A stretch of DNA of 56,852 bases from Gymnopus androsaceus JB14 (lineage: Eukaryota; Basidiomycota; Agaricomycetes; Agaricales; Omphalotaceae): contig ML769779.1 in assembly GCA_009733575.1 (NCBI GenBank), positions 1 through 56,852 of the forward strand. Direction: 5' to 3'. The notes below the pieces were generated by a model that had not been told where the DNA came from, ran no database searches, and worked only from the letters and a program-made list of their open reading frames with translations. Positions within the stretch are counted from its first letter, which is position 1, and each line of letters opens with the position of its first letter. Shown one piece after another: positions 35,873 to 48,449 of the stretch. Made by a program: the position numbers and the translations under genes.

Positions 35873-36479
35873 TTCGCGCTCAAAGTGACCGATGGTTAAA
35901 GGTACTTGATTGTGGGCTCGCTGTAGAACGATGTTCTTTTATAGCACTCCGGAAGTGCGCCACAGTTATCCAGACGCGAGGTGTCGTCAAGAGAGAATTA
36001 ACAATGGTTTGGCATGGTAAAAAGACGAGTCAAGCCTTGTTTTCAGAGGCCCCGACAGCGACTGGAGAGCTGTCGTTATTGTTCTTGTTCTTTCAGCGTC
36101 GCAACTTTGTAGATACCAAGGAAACGGCAACGGTGGCAGTTGCTGCTCAAGAGATTTATATATGTCCCTTGTGTTCGTTATCCAAGATTTGTTGTTCTTG
36201 CATTAAAGAATAGGTTGAATTGTGTCCACGTCGACTGAAGAGAACTGAAGAGAAAGCGCTCGCGACCCAAGCGTATCATGATTAGCGCCTAACCCTTTGT
36301 TCAATGTTCTGAGTTTGGATGTCCTGTGCTTGTTTTTCCTGGGCTTTCCTATCATGGGGCTTAAAATTTTGGAGGTGCAGGAATTAATTTATTGCGAGTT
36401 GACAACATTGATGCTTCAGACCGAGAAAAAAACGCAATTCGGAAAGATAATATAAAGATCATACATGGCCCTTGCATAT
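35873..36479. other. intergenic stretch upstream of the tRNA
   Basis: No coding gene is supported. It should hold the promoter of the minus-strand F-box-like gene. Confidence 0.5.
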
Positions 36480-36571
36480 GGTCTAATAGTGTAGAGGTTA
36501 TCACACGGGATTTTGAAATTGGTAATGTGATGTTACTTCCCGTAACCCAGGTTCGAGTCCTGGTTAGACCT
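36480..36571 (+). tRNA. tRNA-Gln (TTG) with a 20-nt intron
   Basis: The acceptor arms GGTCTAA and TTAGACC pair over 7 bp. The D arm is GTGTAGAGGTTATCAC and the T arm is CCAGG-TTCGAGT-CCTGG. The anticodon stem CGGGA (36506-36510) pairs with TCCCG (36538-36542). The loop TTTTGA plus T carries anticodon TTG and is interrupted after position 37 by a 20-nt intron (36517-36536). Mature length is 72 nt, matching the budding-yeast tRNA-Gln(TTG) layout. The A and B boxes are the internal promoter. Confidence 0.95.
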
Positions 36572-36902
36572 TAACCATGAACCAAACTCCGATGTTTTCT
36601 GGCACATTCAACTTATTGCCTGTTGCATATAGTTCTGCAGGTCCGTAGATTTTTGCACTTGTTTATTTGGGCTGCAAAATGAATGGGGGGCTATGCGAAA
36701 TGAATTAAGGCCTATATTCTTTTCGGACTGGGCCTTTGGTTTTCGTAGCTTTCAATTCATTTTGACCCAAACAAACAAGTTCAAAAAAACCATCGACCTG
36801 CAGAACTATATGCAACAGACAATAAACAGAGCACTGAGAAAATGTGCGGGACTCCACTCTGGCAACAAAGCATCCCCTCTTCTCTGTTCACTAATAAAGA
36901 CG
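36572..36902. other. intergenic stretch after the tRNA
   Basis: No coding gene is supported between the tRNA and the 3' end of COQ8. A T-run terminator directly after the tRNA is not obvious. Confidence 0.4.
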
Positions 36903-39320
36903 TTAACATTTAATATTTAGTACATCCTCCCAAATATCTCTAGCATGTATCGTTGATCCCAGCCTCGAAGCCAACAAGAATGCTCCGCTCAACTTTCGAT
37001 TCAAACTATAAGTCTCCCTTGGGGGCCCCTTCTTCCTCTCTCGCAGCATCACCGGTATAAGCTCGTTCCTTATCCGCTCAGTGTTTCTCCCGAAATCAGA
37101 GCCCTTGCCAAAGCGTACTGGCTGCGGTGTTCTTCCGTTGAACGGATGCGCTAGGAAGGCAAGACTTGTCACATGGGCGGCGACCATTTCGGGAGACTCG
37201 AAGCCTTCGCCTTCACCGGAGGGTCCTACCAGGTACCCCAGCGAGATGCTCTCTTCAACGCAAGCATCCCAAGCGGGCCCTGGAGAAATCCCAAGTGTGT
37301 CAGGATCGGTGGAGCTATTAAGATCCACGGAAGCTGCAGCTTCTAGTAACCTCCGCCAGCCGTCGAGGAACTCGGGCCCGTACTCTCGTGTAGCGCCGAA
37401 ATCTATGAGCGCTATTTTTCCCGAGTCTATCAGGGGTAGGTATGTGTGAGCGCTAGAGCCAGATCTATTCGAGAAGAGGGCATACCTGGGATATAGAGAA
37501 AGTTGGAGTAATTGGGGTCAGTTTGCATTGTTCCGAAACGGAACAACTCCAGGAGGCAGAGGTGAAGGATTGTCGTCGCAATCTCAAAAGCCAGTTCAGC
37601 TATGAGTGCCATATGATAAAGAACGAACAAACCTTGTCCTTTTGTTCCTGTGGTAGCGTCGTGACCAACTCGGACCCAAGACTAACACCTCCTTCAACAA
37701 ATTCCATAACAAGGACCCTATCACTTGAGATGGAGGAGGCCCAAGGTACGTGGAAACGAGAGTCATTTCCTAATCATGGTGTTTGGCTGTTAGGCGAAGC
37801 CTCAAGCGCAAGCAAAACCATACCTAGGAAATCCGGCGAACGAAATTGTTGTAGATAATGCGCCTCGCGGACATAGTTGCATTCATCCGCTAATTCTGCC
37901 TTCATTACCTGAGATGAATGAATTTAATTGTCAAGCATTAGTGGAAATAGAAAAATGCAATCACCTCCATAGTTCTGTCCAAGAAGAGCCCTTTAGGTAG
38001 GATCCTCCCTCCCAACGTTACGCGCAACAACCAAGTGATATAGGAGAGGTCGGCCGAGATGGAATCGCGGATGTTGGGAAACTGAACTTTAACTGCCACT
38101 TTTTCCTGTTGACCTAAGAAATGTAATAACGAAAGTCAGTTTTCCGAGCGGCAAAGAAGAATTAGATACAAACCAGTTGGACTCCACTCTGCTTTCAATA
38201 CACCTTCATGAACTTGCCCAATAGACGCGGCTGCGAAAGGGATCCGATCAAAGGACGCGAAGTACTTGGTAGACCAAGAGGGACCAAGCGAGGAAGTGAG
38301 AACTTGCTGTCATATATCCCAACGTCAGTGGCGTTAGTCGCTTTCGATGAACAAATACGCACCTCCATCTGCCAGTCAGGCATATAATGTGCCGAGTCTT
38401 GTACACGTCGAAAGACGGCATCTATCTCCTTAGGAAGAAGATGTGTGTCTATGAGACGTGGCAAAATGAGAAGTAGAAAGATGGGATGTTCAACATACAT
38501 CTACAAACCTTGTATACTAAGGAATTGGCCCAATTTGAGTGCAGCACCCCTCATTTGCGATAGTTTAGAAACGAGACGACTGATGTTGGCGTCAGTCAGC
38601 ATGACTGAACGATTCGAATCATCAGCATTGGAGGGGCGTAGGAACTCTGAGGCAGCGCCGTATCCTAAGGATGCTGCTAAACCTGTATGAATTCGTCAAA
38701 TATCATGAAATCCAGATTGTAAAGTAGAGCTTACCTCCGTAATGAAACAGCCTTCCTAGCTTTGAGGAAGGTACTTTGGAAGATTGGAGAGTGTTTTTGT
38801 GAACTGGTGAAATGACAGCAGCTTCTGGAATCATGAAACTATGGTCCGCTGGTTCCGCTAATGTTTGGGTGTCCGCTGCGTTGGACGGCTGTAAAGCAAC
38901 TTCTGGTGACAATTCTGTACGTGATAGTTCAAAGGATGGATCCAGTACAGCATTCGGGCTGACAATTGACGCGATTTGAGGAGACGGCATAACTGTCTCC
39001 TTCGCCTGGTCCATGTTGAGATTCTTGCACGACTGCAATTTCGGTTCTGGGGTAATCTCTGCTGCGAATTCCGTTGGCGGATGTCTAGCTACGTCCATAA
39101 ATTGTTTTGCTGCGTCCTTCTCCTTCAGTTCCAATCTTTCAACTCCGATCTTTCCCTTCCAATCATTCTCCAATAAGCTAGCAGACGCAGCTCTTTTTAC
39201 TGAATGTCCGTCCCTCGGAAGACGCGTCACCTGAGAGGCGCGGTATCTGGCGACATGGCCAATAACTTCAGCAGCACCAGAGAGCACGCAGATCCAGTTG
39301 TATCCTGGGCCCGGTGGCAT
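36903..39320 (-). CDS. COQ8: COQ8/ABC1, UbiB-family atypical kinase of coenzyme Q synthesis
   Basis: This is a mitochondrial UbiB (ADCK) protein that supports the coenzyme Q biosynthesis complex. ATG at 39320 opens a first exon of about 200 residues with a low-complexity linker and SSKLGRLFHYGG. Then come MRGAALKLGQFLSIQ (the KxGQ motif), AAASIGQVHEG (the Ala-rich nucleotide loop), VAVKVQFP (the ATP-site Lys), VLVMEFVEGG, QTDPNYSNFLY and ALIDFGATREY (the DFG Asp). About nine short GT-AG introns interrupt it. All the family motifs are present, so it should be active. Its start lies 251 bp from the oppositely transcribed NAA10. Confidence 0.95.
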
Positions 39321-39571
39321 TCAATGCGAAAAGAGCGACAAGCAGAAATTCAAATGAGAAATGTTGAGTGAGGAGGAATTAATCGCGTCCTTTCGATCTA
39401 ATTCTGAGCTACAAGGCTCAGTACCAGAGAATGCACCAAACGAGGGAAGTGAATGGTATGGTGAAGAAAAGAAAAAGCGCCTATGATCGCGCCTGATTAA
39501 GCGCCCAACGCGTTGTTTCCTTCTTTCTACTGTCACTCTCTGGGTTCAGGCCAGCTAGATTTCTATCTATC
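39321..39571. promoter_or_regulatory. divergent promoter region COQ8 / NAA10
   Basis: The start codons of two conserved genes face away from each other across 251 bp, so both core promoters must lie here. No TATA box is convincing. Confidence 0.55.
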
Positions 39572-40388
39572 ATGAACATTCGACGAGCTAGAGTAAATCC
39601 ATTTCCTCGCTCATTCGACTAGCAACTCTGATTTGAATCTTTTAGGTGGAAGATATTCCTCATATGCAAGCCTGCAATTTAAGGTGATCCTTCTGTCGAT
39701 TTCGCCCCCCACTTGCGCTCATTTTCCGGGAAGGAACCTTCCAGAAAACTACACAAACAAGTACTGGAAGTATATCTATCAGCTTTTCATTTTTGCGAGT
39801 TGTACTTAGCGGTTCACCTTCTAGATGTCTACCACTGCGCTACCTGGCCTTCAATCTCATATGTAGCAGAAAACGATAAAGGTCAGATTGTTGGATACAT
39901 TTTGGCGAAAATGTGCGAGTCTTTTTCCATTCTGATCAAGTACTAGAACCCATCCGACTTGATTCGTCCTTTAATTTTACAGGGAGGAGGAAACCACCTG
40001 AAAGCGAACCCCCACACGGCCATGTAACATCGATATCCGTTCTTCGATCTTATAGACGATTAGGTATAGCGAAAAAGCTCATGCTGCAATCCCGTTAGTA
40101 CGAAGATCATTGTTCATTTTGCCCTGTCTTTGACTGAATTGGTTGTAGAAGAATCAATGTCGACAATCTATCGCGCATCTCGCGTCTCGCTGCACGTACG
40201 AAAGTCCAACCGCGCTGCACTCAGTTTATACCGGGACACCCTTGGATTTGAAGTCGAAGATATTGAGAAAAAGTATTGTGAGTTTTCGGATATAGCGCTG
40301 TCGATGCTAGGGTTCGTATTGATTCCCCGTTGCAGATGCCGATGGTGAAGACGCGTACGCAATGCGTCTCGTGCTGAAGCATGATTAG
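39572..40388 (+). CDS. NAA10: NAA10/ARD1, catalytic subunit of the NatA N-terminal acetyltransferase
   Basis: NatA acetylates Ser, Ala, Gly and similar N-termini on nascent chains. The exons are 39572-39592 (MNIRRAR), 39646-39683 ([13 protein letters not shown]), from 39734 ([11 protein letters not shown]), an exon with [23 protein letters not shown], 39987-40093 ([26 protein letters not shown]), 40149-40277 ([19 protein letters not shown]) and 40336-40388 ([17 protein letters not shown]). RRLGIA is the acetyl-CoA loop and [14 protein letters not shown] the conserved GNAT C-terminal block. Total is about 155 residues, shorter than orthologues with acidic tails. The exon 3 to 4 junction (GTATATC donor near 39769, TTCTAG acceptor near 39824) leaves the frame one base off, so there is a base error, a non-consensus splice or a lesion. 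It ends 120 bp from the convergent hydrolase gene. Confidence 0.93.
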
Positions 40389-40508
40389 ATCAAAAGATTA
40401 GGGATGCTTGTAGAAAAATAGGCAGTCATATCGTATAGGTACACATATATAATACTACAGAATGATAATATCCCAAATCGTTTATAAGTACTACAGTATC
40501 TAGCGCCT

Positions 40509-42069
40509 CTAAGCTTGGGCCGGCGAAAGTTGCTCCGTCTCGTCTGGTCTCTCCGTCTCCGTCTCCGCTTTCTCTTGCTCTGGATTAACATTTGTCTCCG
40601 TCTCGTCTGGTCTCTCCGTCTCCGCTTTCTCCTGCTCTGGAATAACATTTGCCTCCGGCCCAAGCACACCACGTCCCAACATAATGGCCTCTCGGACAAA
40701 ACCAGCAGTCTCCAGACCCAACTTGTAGTAACCGTCGTTCGAATGTGCCGCGAACATCCCCGTATGGGCTTGCAATTCGTCCGCTGCAGTGTTATTGACT
40801 GCAGGCACAAAATGTGCCATTGCACGCTTGTCCGTGTTGGGCAAGATCATGAACGTTCGATCGAGATTGTGCACCAACGGAATGGCAGGAAGTAGAGTAT
40901 AGAACCTAAACTTGGTTCAGCAAGTGTTCACAAAAGCGTAGATGATTAGGACGACTCACGTTCGAAAGAGCAAACCTTCAGTTTGTTCAATCTCGATTAG
41001 TTCATTGACTCTTCTCTTGAGGGCCTCTTCGTCCCACAGGTTCCGGACATATTTCATGTGATCCGTTGCCCAGCTATATCCCACACCTAGATCTTCTCGA
41101 CGCCAATAAGCTCCTCCAGCAGCTGCTCCTGCGACAACAGCTCCCCCGACTGTGTAGAGGGCTGGTGCCCACTTGCTCCATCCACTTTCCGAGACAGGAG
41201 GGGCAGTTATTGCAGCAACGGGTGTACTGGTTCCGCTGGCTGAGCTGGAAGCACTAAAAGAACTCCAAATAGCAGAGCCCACAGATTTGGCTGCATTGGC
41301 GTACTCGGCAGCTTTAGATGCACTGTTCTTGAACACGTACTGTGATTTGTTCATAAAATCTGGTTTCTAGCAGAAGAATACTAGAACATACCGGATGAAG
41401 ACCATAGTACTAACATTTCGGATAAGAATCTTGTTTCAGGCAATGAAATTACGTGGAACATACCGGTGTATCGAAGGAAATGCAGCCTACGATCTTGGGC
41501 CAAAGCGGAGCACTAGTATCGGGTCTTGTTTTGTAGAACTCGAGAATGCTATCTGCTGCTAAAAGACCGCCCATCCTGGGTTCCGATTAGCTGCTGTGCG
41601 TAATCATCTCATAGAAAACGTACGAATGTCCACAGAGTACGATCTTTGCCTTGCCCGCGCCTCCACCGTGAGCAACTTCTTTGGTGACGGTCAACTCAGT
41701 CAACCAGTCGGAGAAACGAACAACGGCTTCATTCTGGATAAGCATCGACGGTTAACGAGATTCATCAAAGCTCTAGAATCGATAAAGCACTCACCAATAC
41801 CCCTTTAGTCTTTCCTAACAAAACGTATCAGCCTCCTGATCTTGGAAATAAAAGCTCTACATGCGCACCTCATATACCGGGAATACTATACATTCAACGG
41901 TTGAATTTGGGATAGTTTCAGTTAGGACGTGCTGGAGACGTTCTGGAAATTTGCCAAAGGTGTCGTTGTCGCCTTTGAACCCATGGATGAAGATGATAAG
42001 CAAAATATCGGATACAACATTGACGACTGCTAATGGATTGCCGGTTGAATCGCTGGCGGCGTTGCTCAT
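40509..42069 (-). CDS. DUF676-type alpha/beta hydrolase (lipase-like)
   Basis: ATG at 42069 starts MSNAASDSTGN. The first exon has LLIIFIHGFKGDNDTFGKFP, with the HG oxyanion motif near the first strand. Small exons then give ETKGVL, VRFSDWLTELTVTKEVAHGG and KIVLCGHSMGGLLAADSILEF, where GHSMG is the nucleophile elbow, followed by WPKIVGCISFDTP and YYGLHPDFMNKSQYVF. The last exons hold a small hydrophobic Ala/Gly segment (YTVGGAVVAGAAAGGAYW), a possible membrane anchor, and a tail with near-repeats of ERPDETE. Such proteins are predicted serine lipases or esterases; the substrate is unknown. It follows PDS5 by about 180 bp in tandem. Confidence 0.85.
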
Positions 42070-42251
42070 GATGGTAGTATGAAGTCAAGCACTAAGCGCC
42101 CGATGCGCGGTGGATACGCGTCATGAGCCTGGTGTATGTGGTATAATACAACAATATTTAATAGAGTACTCCTAGATACAACCAAAAATGCACCAACAGC
42201 TAGAAAGCAATAAACACAGAGCCAAAAATACGCCCTCGCCGATCGACAGTA

Positions 42252-45200
42252 TCAACCATCCGAATCTGGAGTGCCCGCCTTCCTCGACGTTCTCGACTTT
42301 CTCTTGGCCCTCGCCTGCGTAGAGCACTCGGTCAGCCAACACAACTCTAAAACTTTAACAGCTCACATACCTTTGCTTTACTCCGAGCACCTCTACCGAG
42401 CTTCTCTTCTCCTCCCGATTCCTCTGCATCGTCCACGTCCGATGTATGCACAGGCGGCTCCGACATTTCGACATCAGTATGACCATCCGTATTTCCAAAA
42501 TCATCATCACTCGAGTCCGCTTGTTTTCGCTTCTTGCGAGAACGTCTACAAAGAGTTGTGAAATTAGTGCGTGCGCGAAAGAGAAGGATAAAACAACAAC
42601 AACTCACTTGGGATGACCGTTCGTTGTCGCGGCTTTGCGTTTGGCTGGTGGCCTTCGCTCTTTCTTTTCCTGCAGCAAGTCATCAACACCATTTCAAAGA
42701 TATAGGTAGCAATCCCACCTTGGGTGCAGCGGACGTGATTTCCGCAAGCCATGACGCAGCTTCGGGTGGTAAAAATGTTTGTTTTGCAATCTGCAAACAC
42801 AATATTAGGTATCCGGACCCTCGTCGATGGCACCCGTCACGTACCTTGTTCGCAATCTCCGCGTTCGGTTGTGGTCGAAGGATATCTGAAGGGAGCTTGA
42901 CTTTCCCAGGATACGTAGGGATAGACCAACTATTGTTTTGAGCGCGAAGTTTGATGAGCTCCTGTGCCATCTCACACATAGCGTAAAGATTCTGAATGAT
43001 AAGATAGTCAGCGATGAGAAACGGCAGCGCGACAGTATACCTTACTTCACTATGGGCTTGAGATTCGATATCCCGAACAGTCTTCCCTTTTCCCGCCAGA
43101 TGGTATAAGAGCGATATCGATTGCTCCGAGCCAACTATCTCCAGGTAAAACTGAACGTATCTAGAGAAAATCCGTGGTTAGTCAACTCCCACCAAAACTG
43201 AGGGAAAACATTACTTGGCAATATCCTGAAGCTCACTCTGCGATATAGCAAAGTCAGGATGATGGGCTAGCAAATGAAGAAGCCGAATAAAGATATATTC
43301 AAAGTTTTGCGTCCGCACGTCTAACCCAAAGACTGTTATAAACAGACAGACCAAAAACCGATTGATTGAACACTCACCGGGAGGGAGTCTCCTAAGACTA
43401 TTGCTAATAGCTGAGGCCGCCTATAACACAAAAGTTAAACCGGGATTTTTACAGGAACAAGATGAGAGCGTGCTTACCTTTTGTTTGACATCCTCCTCCG
43501 GATCGTGGGCAGTCAGGAATGGAATGACATTATATTTTGCACGAAGTTTGCGTGTATATAGCAGCGGCAAAAGCTTCTGCAAGAACCCTATCCGTACATT
43601 GTAACAAGTGTCCTGAGGTTCCACCGTTAGAAAGTCGACAATGATAGCGCTCTGAAACTCACCTGGACAGTCAACGCCAACCGTACAAACTTTGGAGATA
43701 ACGCCTCAGCGTATGCGGGGACTGTGGAAAGATGCACTAGGGATATCGCCGCCTGTAGTCTGATTCGAGATAGGGCTTTACGACTAAAAAGCGTCGAAAA
43801 CTGCATCAGCGGTAGCGTTCACCAGAAAAAAGGAAGAAAAGACGCACTCTTCTTCGACAGCCTCATTATTGGGCATTGACCCGCCATGATCAAGTAATGA
43901 GGCAAGCATCTTCAATACAGGCGTAGAGATGTCTAGAGCATTTTTTGAGTCGGCGTGGGCCATCGATCGATACCGTAAAACCTTCAGCGCGACAATCTTT
44001 GCCTTCAGATTGTTGGACACATCGTCATCCTCTACCCACTCTTCCTCATCGTCTTCCACACCCTCCTTTGAGACAATACCAAGTGAGCCTTTGTTCAGAA
44101 GAAAAAGACAAGCAACTCACAGGAGGTAAGCTCGGCAACATAAGAAGTTTCTTGAGCAGGAAAGCTGTGATCACGTCGCTCTTCTGTTCAAAAGCCTCTG
44201 GGGCGAAACGAGCAAACTGAGATAACAAAACGAGATACGCTACTAGGTGATCTTCTGGCGCAAGGCTCAAAGAATCGGCAATGGTCTATAAAGTCATCAT
44301 TGTTAGAGGATAAGCTCGGACTCTAGTTCTCATACACACCTCGACAATCACAGGACAGATCTCATTCTTCTCTTCGCAGAATGCCAGTATTCGTGCGGCA
44401 AATTTAGAATGTCGATGGTTTGATCCCAGCGCATGTGTTCGAACAATCTCCATAGAACTAGGGAAAGAATGAATAATCGTGACGTTGAAGTGAGCAACCA
44501 AACATACTTATCCATTGGCAACAGGGCCGGATCCAGCCTAACCACGCCAGCCAAAGCCTGTAGCCCAACAGCGATTGTCTTGTCATTCTTCCCCTCCTCA
44601 ACAGCAGCGAACAAATCGTCTACATGTGGCTTGCACAACGCTGGACAAAACTTGGCCACATATGTGAGCAGCACCTGTGCGTGGTTGGCGGCAAGATTGG
44701 TTTTAGTAACGGCAGTGCCGTGGGCTCTTTGCGCACGTTGAAGAAGGATGGGGATAGGATGATGTGTTGACGATATACAGAGCACCTTGGCGGAGAAGAG
44801 TTTTCATTGAAGGAACGAGGGATGAGGAGGATTGTTCTAGGCGTCGGAAGAAATCGTGCTAGGTGGTATACGATTAGAGTTAAATGATTGAGCTTCACAT
44901 AAACACTTACATGCGCTTTCACCATGCCCTTCAAGTCGGTGTCGACGTCCAAACATGTTCGCAGTAGTTTGTAAAGACGAGCCTCGTTTAGATTTGAAAA
45001 TGCTTTTAGATCTTCTCGCATCTTTGCGGGGTCAGGAGATTTGACTTTTGAGACCAATATGTTAATGAGACTTTGCGAAGAACGAGGGTAAGACACGCAC
45101 TTGAGATGACCTCGATGATTCTTGTAAAGTTTTTGCGTGACCTTTTCATCGTCCTCGTCGATGACGCCGCCCTAAAATTGACTCTTAGCTTTGGGAGATA

Positions 45201-47182
45201 AATAGACAGATAGTACGCACATTGTACTCCACACAAGCATCAATGAAGTAGTCGATAGGGCGGCTAATAAAAGGAACACAGAGTGAGTACACGATCCATA
45301 TAGTGGAACTTGGAGCACTTGCCTCGTCTTCAGATTTGAGAGGTTAATCAACGCGTTCACACCTTTTTCGCTTAGGTATCGCATGACATTAAGCAGACGA
45401 TCTGTCCACGCGACTTCGTCTACTTCAGCCGTCTTTCCATTGGCGGGATTCGGTGAATAAGCAGGCAATGGCAAGATATGAGCGATATAGTGCTTGCTTC
45501 TACCATAGATCTAGAAAGCAGTATTAGGTGTGATTTATCTTGAAAAAAGCACCGATACCCACCGAGAATCCGGGATGGATCCTGCTTTAACGAGAAGTTC
45601 CTCTGGTATCCAAGAAAACTTGAGGATCGCCGCGGCATCATTGTTTTCTCTAAAGTAGCAAATGTTAGTGAAAGGTTCCTTCAAAGTAGCAAGAATGCTG
45701 ACATTTCTGGATAAGCAAGGCTATAAAGCTTGGCTAGACTGTTGACAGCTTCAAAGCGTACGCTAGGCTAGGTAGATTGGTGTGAGATAAAAATCAAAGA
45801 GCGGCGTAAGAAGAGGTACCTTTCTATCAGCCACCCGCTCAGCGACGGATCTTAATTGAGATTCAGAGACATGGTGAACTGCAGTCTCATAGTCGAGTTG
45901 AGAATACAGTTTACAGGCTGCAACGCGGACCTTTTCGTCAGGGTCTATTAGTTTTCCCTGGAATGCCGCTAGGAGCGCCGTTCAGTCGAAAAACGCAGAA
46001 GAGAATGAGGGCGTACCTTCAATGGCTTCTACCATCTCCGGAAGAGGCAGAGTAGAGCCCTTCGAAGCTTCCACGAATTTCAATCGAACAGCAGGCGACT
46101 TGTCCACTTTACGCCCTAACCATGCATTCCAAGTTGAAGGGTGATTCTTGGCCAAATCACCGCCACTTTTATCGGAGAACATTTCTCCTAGGACTTGGGT
46201 GGCGATAGAACGTAATGTAGACGACTCTGCATGAAGTTCCTCCTCTAGCTGAGGAATGACACTGGGTAGAAGGTTGGGACATGACGCGTGAAGACGTTTG
46301 ATAAGATCATGGGCTGTACGGATCTGGTCAAAATCCTCCTCCTCAGAATTGGACACGATGATATCTGTGAAATAGAGGGCAACGTTTCGTTGGAGTTTGT
46401 CCGCCGTCTGGTTGCACACATTTACTGCGAGTCGATACGCTGGTTGTTCGATACGCTAAAGATAAAAGCGTCAGGAACCAAAAGAACACGAGGGAAATTT
46501 TGTCACGCACTGCACTTTTGTCCATGAATTGTGCCATTATTATCTCCAACATGTCGTTCGACAGAGAGGCCGACTCGTCTATTAATGCTACCATAATTTC
46601 GGCCATAAAAGTCTCGATCTTCTTGGGCAAATCGCGTCGGACGAGCGCAAACAAGTCGCGAAAGATGGTGAGCATAAGCTCGTCCGCGTTGGGAAGATCG
46701 CAGACCAAAACGACGCTTTTAACGGTGGAAAGGGACTCGAGGAGGTGAAAGTATTGGTTATAGTAAGAAGCATCTCCCTTGAGATTGGCGCTGAGTTGTT
46801 TAAAGAAGAATTGGAAGATATCCCGCAATTCGCCCTGAGTGTAAGGCGCATCTGGCGCGTAGAGTCTGAGGATATCGGCGAGACAACAAGCTGCATATGC
46901 CTTAACGCCACGATCCTTGTGAAGCATAATGGAGCTGGAAATGAGCTCTTTGCGAACATTGGAGAATGAGGACACATCGACAACTTCCTGATCCATTTCT
47001 GCGAGTTCCGAGTGTAAGGTCTTGAGCTTTTTTAGAAGAGCGTCATTGGATTGTCCCTTTGAAACTAGCTTTTCGCGAAATGCTAGCTTCTTCGGCGACG
47101 GCTGTCCTGTATGTCGAGTTTGCGCGACCATCGCGGTCGGTTTAGAAGATTGCAGGGAGTCACGCGGATAGTATTGAGTCAT
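42252..47182 (-). CDS. PDS5: PDS5, sister chromatid cohesion regulator
   Basis: PDS5 is a HEAT-repeat protein that binds cohesin (with Wapl, Eco1 and Scc1) and controls its residence on chromatin. ATG at 47182 begins MTQYYPRDSLQSSKPT. The first exon carries KLAFREKLVSKGQSNDALLKKL, VKAYAACCLADILRLYAPDAPY and LKDIFQFF-like LRDIFQFFFKQL. Exon 2 has LQRNVALYFTDIIV, LIKRLHASCPNLLPSVIPQLEEEL and RSIATQVLGEMF. Many short introns follow through the HEAT-rich body. The C-terminus is basic and acidic by turns (RKKRKQADSSDDDF, then RAKRKSRTSRKAGTPDSDG before the TGA at 42254-42252), like the AT-hook-bearing tails of fungal PDS5. Overall span and motif order fit an intact gene of about 1200-1300 residues; not all exons were placed. 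Confidence 0.92.
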
Positions 47183-47570
47183 CTCTAGGCGCTAAAGCTC
47201 TTGTCTTGTTTTTGCTGGATTACAACCTTGTGTGATAAGAGGGGACCGATAAACATAATCTCTATGATTGCAAGTGCTTCGTTCTCCGGAATGAACATCA
47301 AAGGTGGATGCGATTGTAGCTGAAAGTGAGCGCCATTGGCATTGCCCAAGTCTCCGAGGATTTCTGCTCCACTGTTAGCTTCAGACCAGCTCTGACTTAG
47401 TATCACTGGCATGGACAATCGCCCCTTTCGATGGTCGATTCGTGACAATTCAAGGATAACGGCCCCTCTCACCTCGTTCCTCGTCACCAAATGCGTTCGT
47501 CGTACCGATTCTGCAGACCAAAAATTCAGACGCACTGAGTAATTTACGACGTGAATTCTACACTGCACTT
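47183..47570 (+). pseudogene. possible diverged duplicate of the next relic
   Basis: On the plus strand ATTGCAAGTGCTTCGTTCTCC (about 47269) and AAGTCTCCGAGGATTTCTG (about 47349) resemble, in the same order, words at about 47915 and 48045 in the following reading frame. The intervening distance differs and several stop codons are present. It would be a decayed tandem copy. An open 127-codon frame on the minus strand here is most likely its shadow. Confidence 0.3.
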
Positions 47571-48187
47571 TTGCGTGGCTATCATCTGAAATTCAGACAT
47601 ATTCCCGTTCTCTCCCACCTCCCCGTAGCTTCTGGATTAGCCATATATCTTGCTAATGACCGTCGTGCTGCTTCCGTTGTAGTGATCGGTGCTGGGATGG
47701 CTGGGCACATACTCTACTTGCAGGATGGCTTCCAAATTGTCCGGATCCTCATCCGTGACAAATTAACCCTGGTGGGTTGTGGTATTTCACTGATGCACCT
47801 GCTCGTCCAGTCTCGATTGATAAGGGCTCCCTATTTCGACGAATGCTGCTTCCATATTGGGATATCCGAACCAATGATGAAGGTGTTCCACGAGCAGACA
47901 GGTTACTCCTCCTTGCGATCTCAAATGCTTCATTTTCTCCAGAAACCGGAATCGATAAAGAGGATGTGATTATACCGGGCACAACTGCAAAGTATGACCG
48001 CTCGGAGACAGGGCTCAAACTGTTAAGGATGCCAACAGAGCTCAAGTCTCCAAGGATTTCTGTCTCTGAACTAGCATGGCATGGGCAATCTGCGCAAGAG
48101 CCAGGTTTTTTTTGGCAAATTCTTGCACGACAGTCCCTTTCTACCATTGTACAATCCTACGTGTTCGCACCAACTTCCAACATTTGA
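47571..48187 (+). pseudogene. relic with a dinucleotide-binding motif and an unrecognised long frame
   Basis: The first part reads RRAASVVVIGAGMAGH, the GxGxxG start of FAD- or NAD-binding oxidoreductases, but the fold is cut off after about 25 more residues. The frame then changes, and a 136-codon frame without introns follows (WYFTDAPARPVSIDKG, RADRLLLLAISNASFSPE, SPRISVSELAWHGQSAQE, TIVQSYVFAPTSNI). I do not recognise that second part, although its composition looks protein-coding. Either an intron joins two exons or two relics are juxtaposed. Confidence 0.4.
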
Positions 48188-48449
48188 AAGCTGGTCTCAG
48201 GCTCGGTTATGGCTAATGTAGGCATCACGGATGCTACCTGTAAGTACATAGTACGCTTCCAACACGTCCATAAAGCTTACTCGCTGTTAGTACGATGCTT
48301 TTCACTTTTGATTTCCGATCTACCACTAGGTCCATTTGCACCAAACGCACTCGACAACGCTATGTCAACCTCTGAAATAGAGTATAAAGAGGCATTTCTT
48401 CTGGATCTTTCTCAGTCTTCACTATCGACCCACCTTGAAGTCACCTTGA

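Noticed and set aside
47185..47568. 127-codon minus-strand frame next to PDS5 as a separate gene
   Set aside because: The plus strand shows words shared with the relic at 47.9-48.1 kb, so this frame is more likely an antisense shadow.
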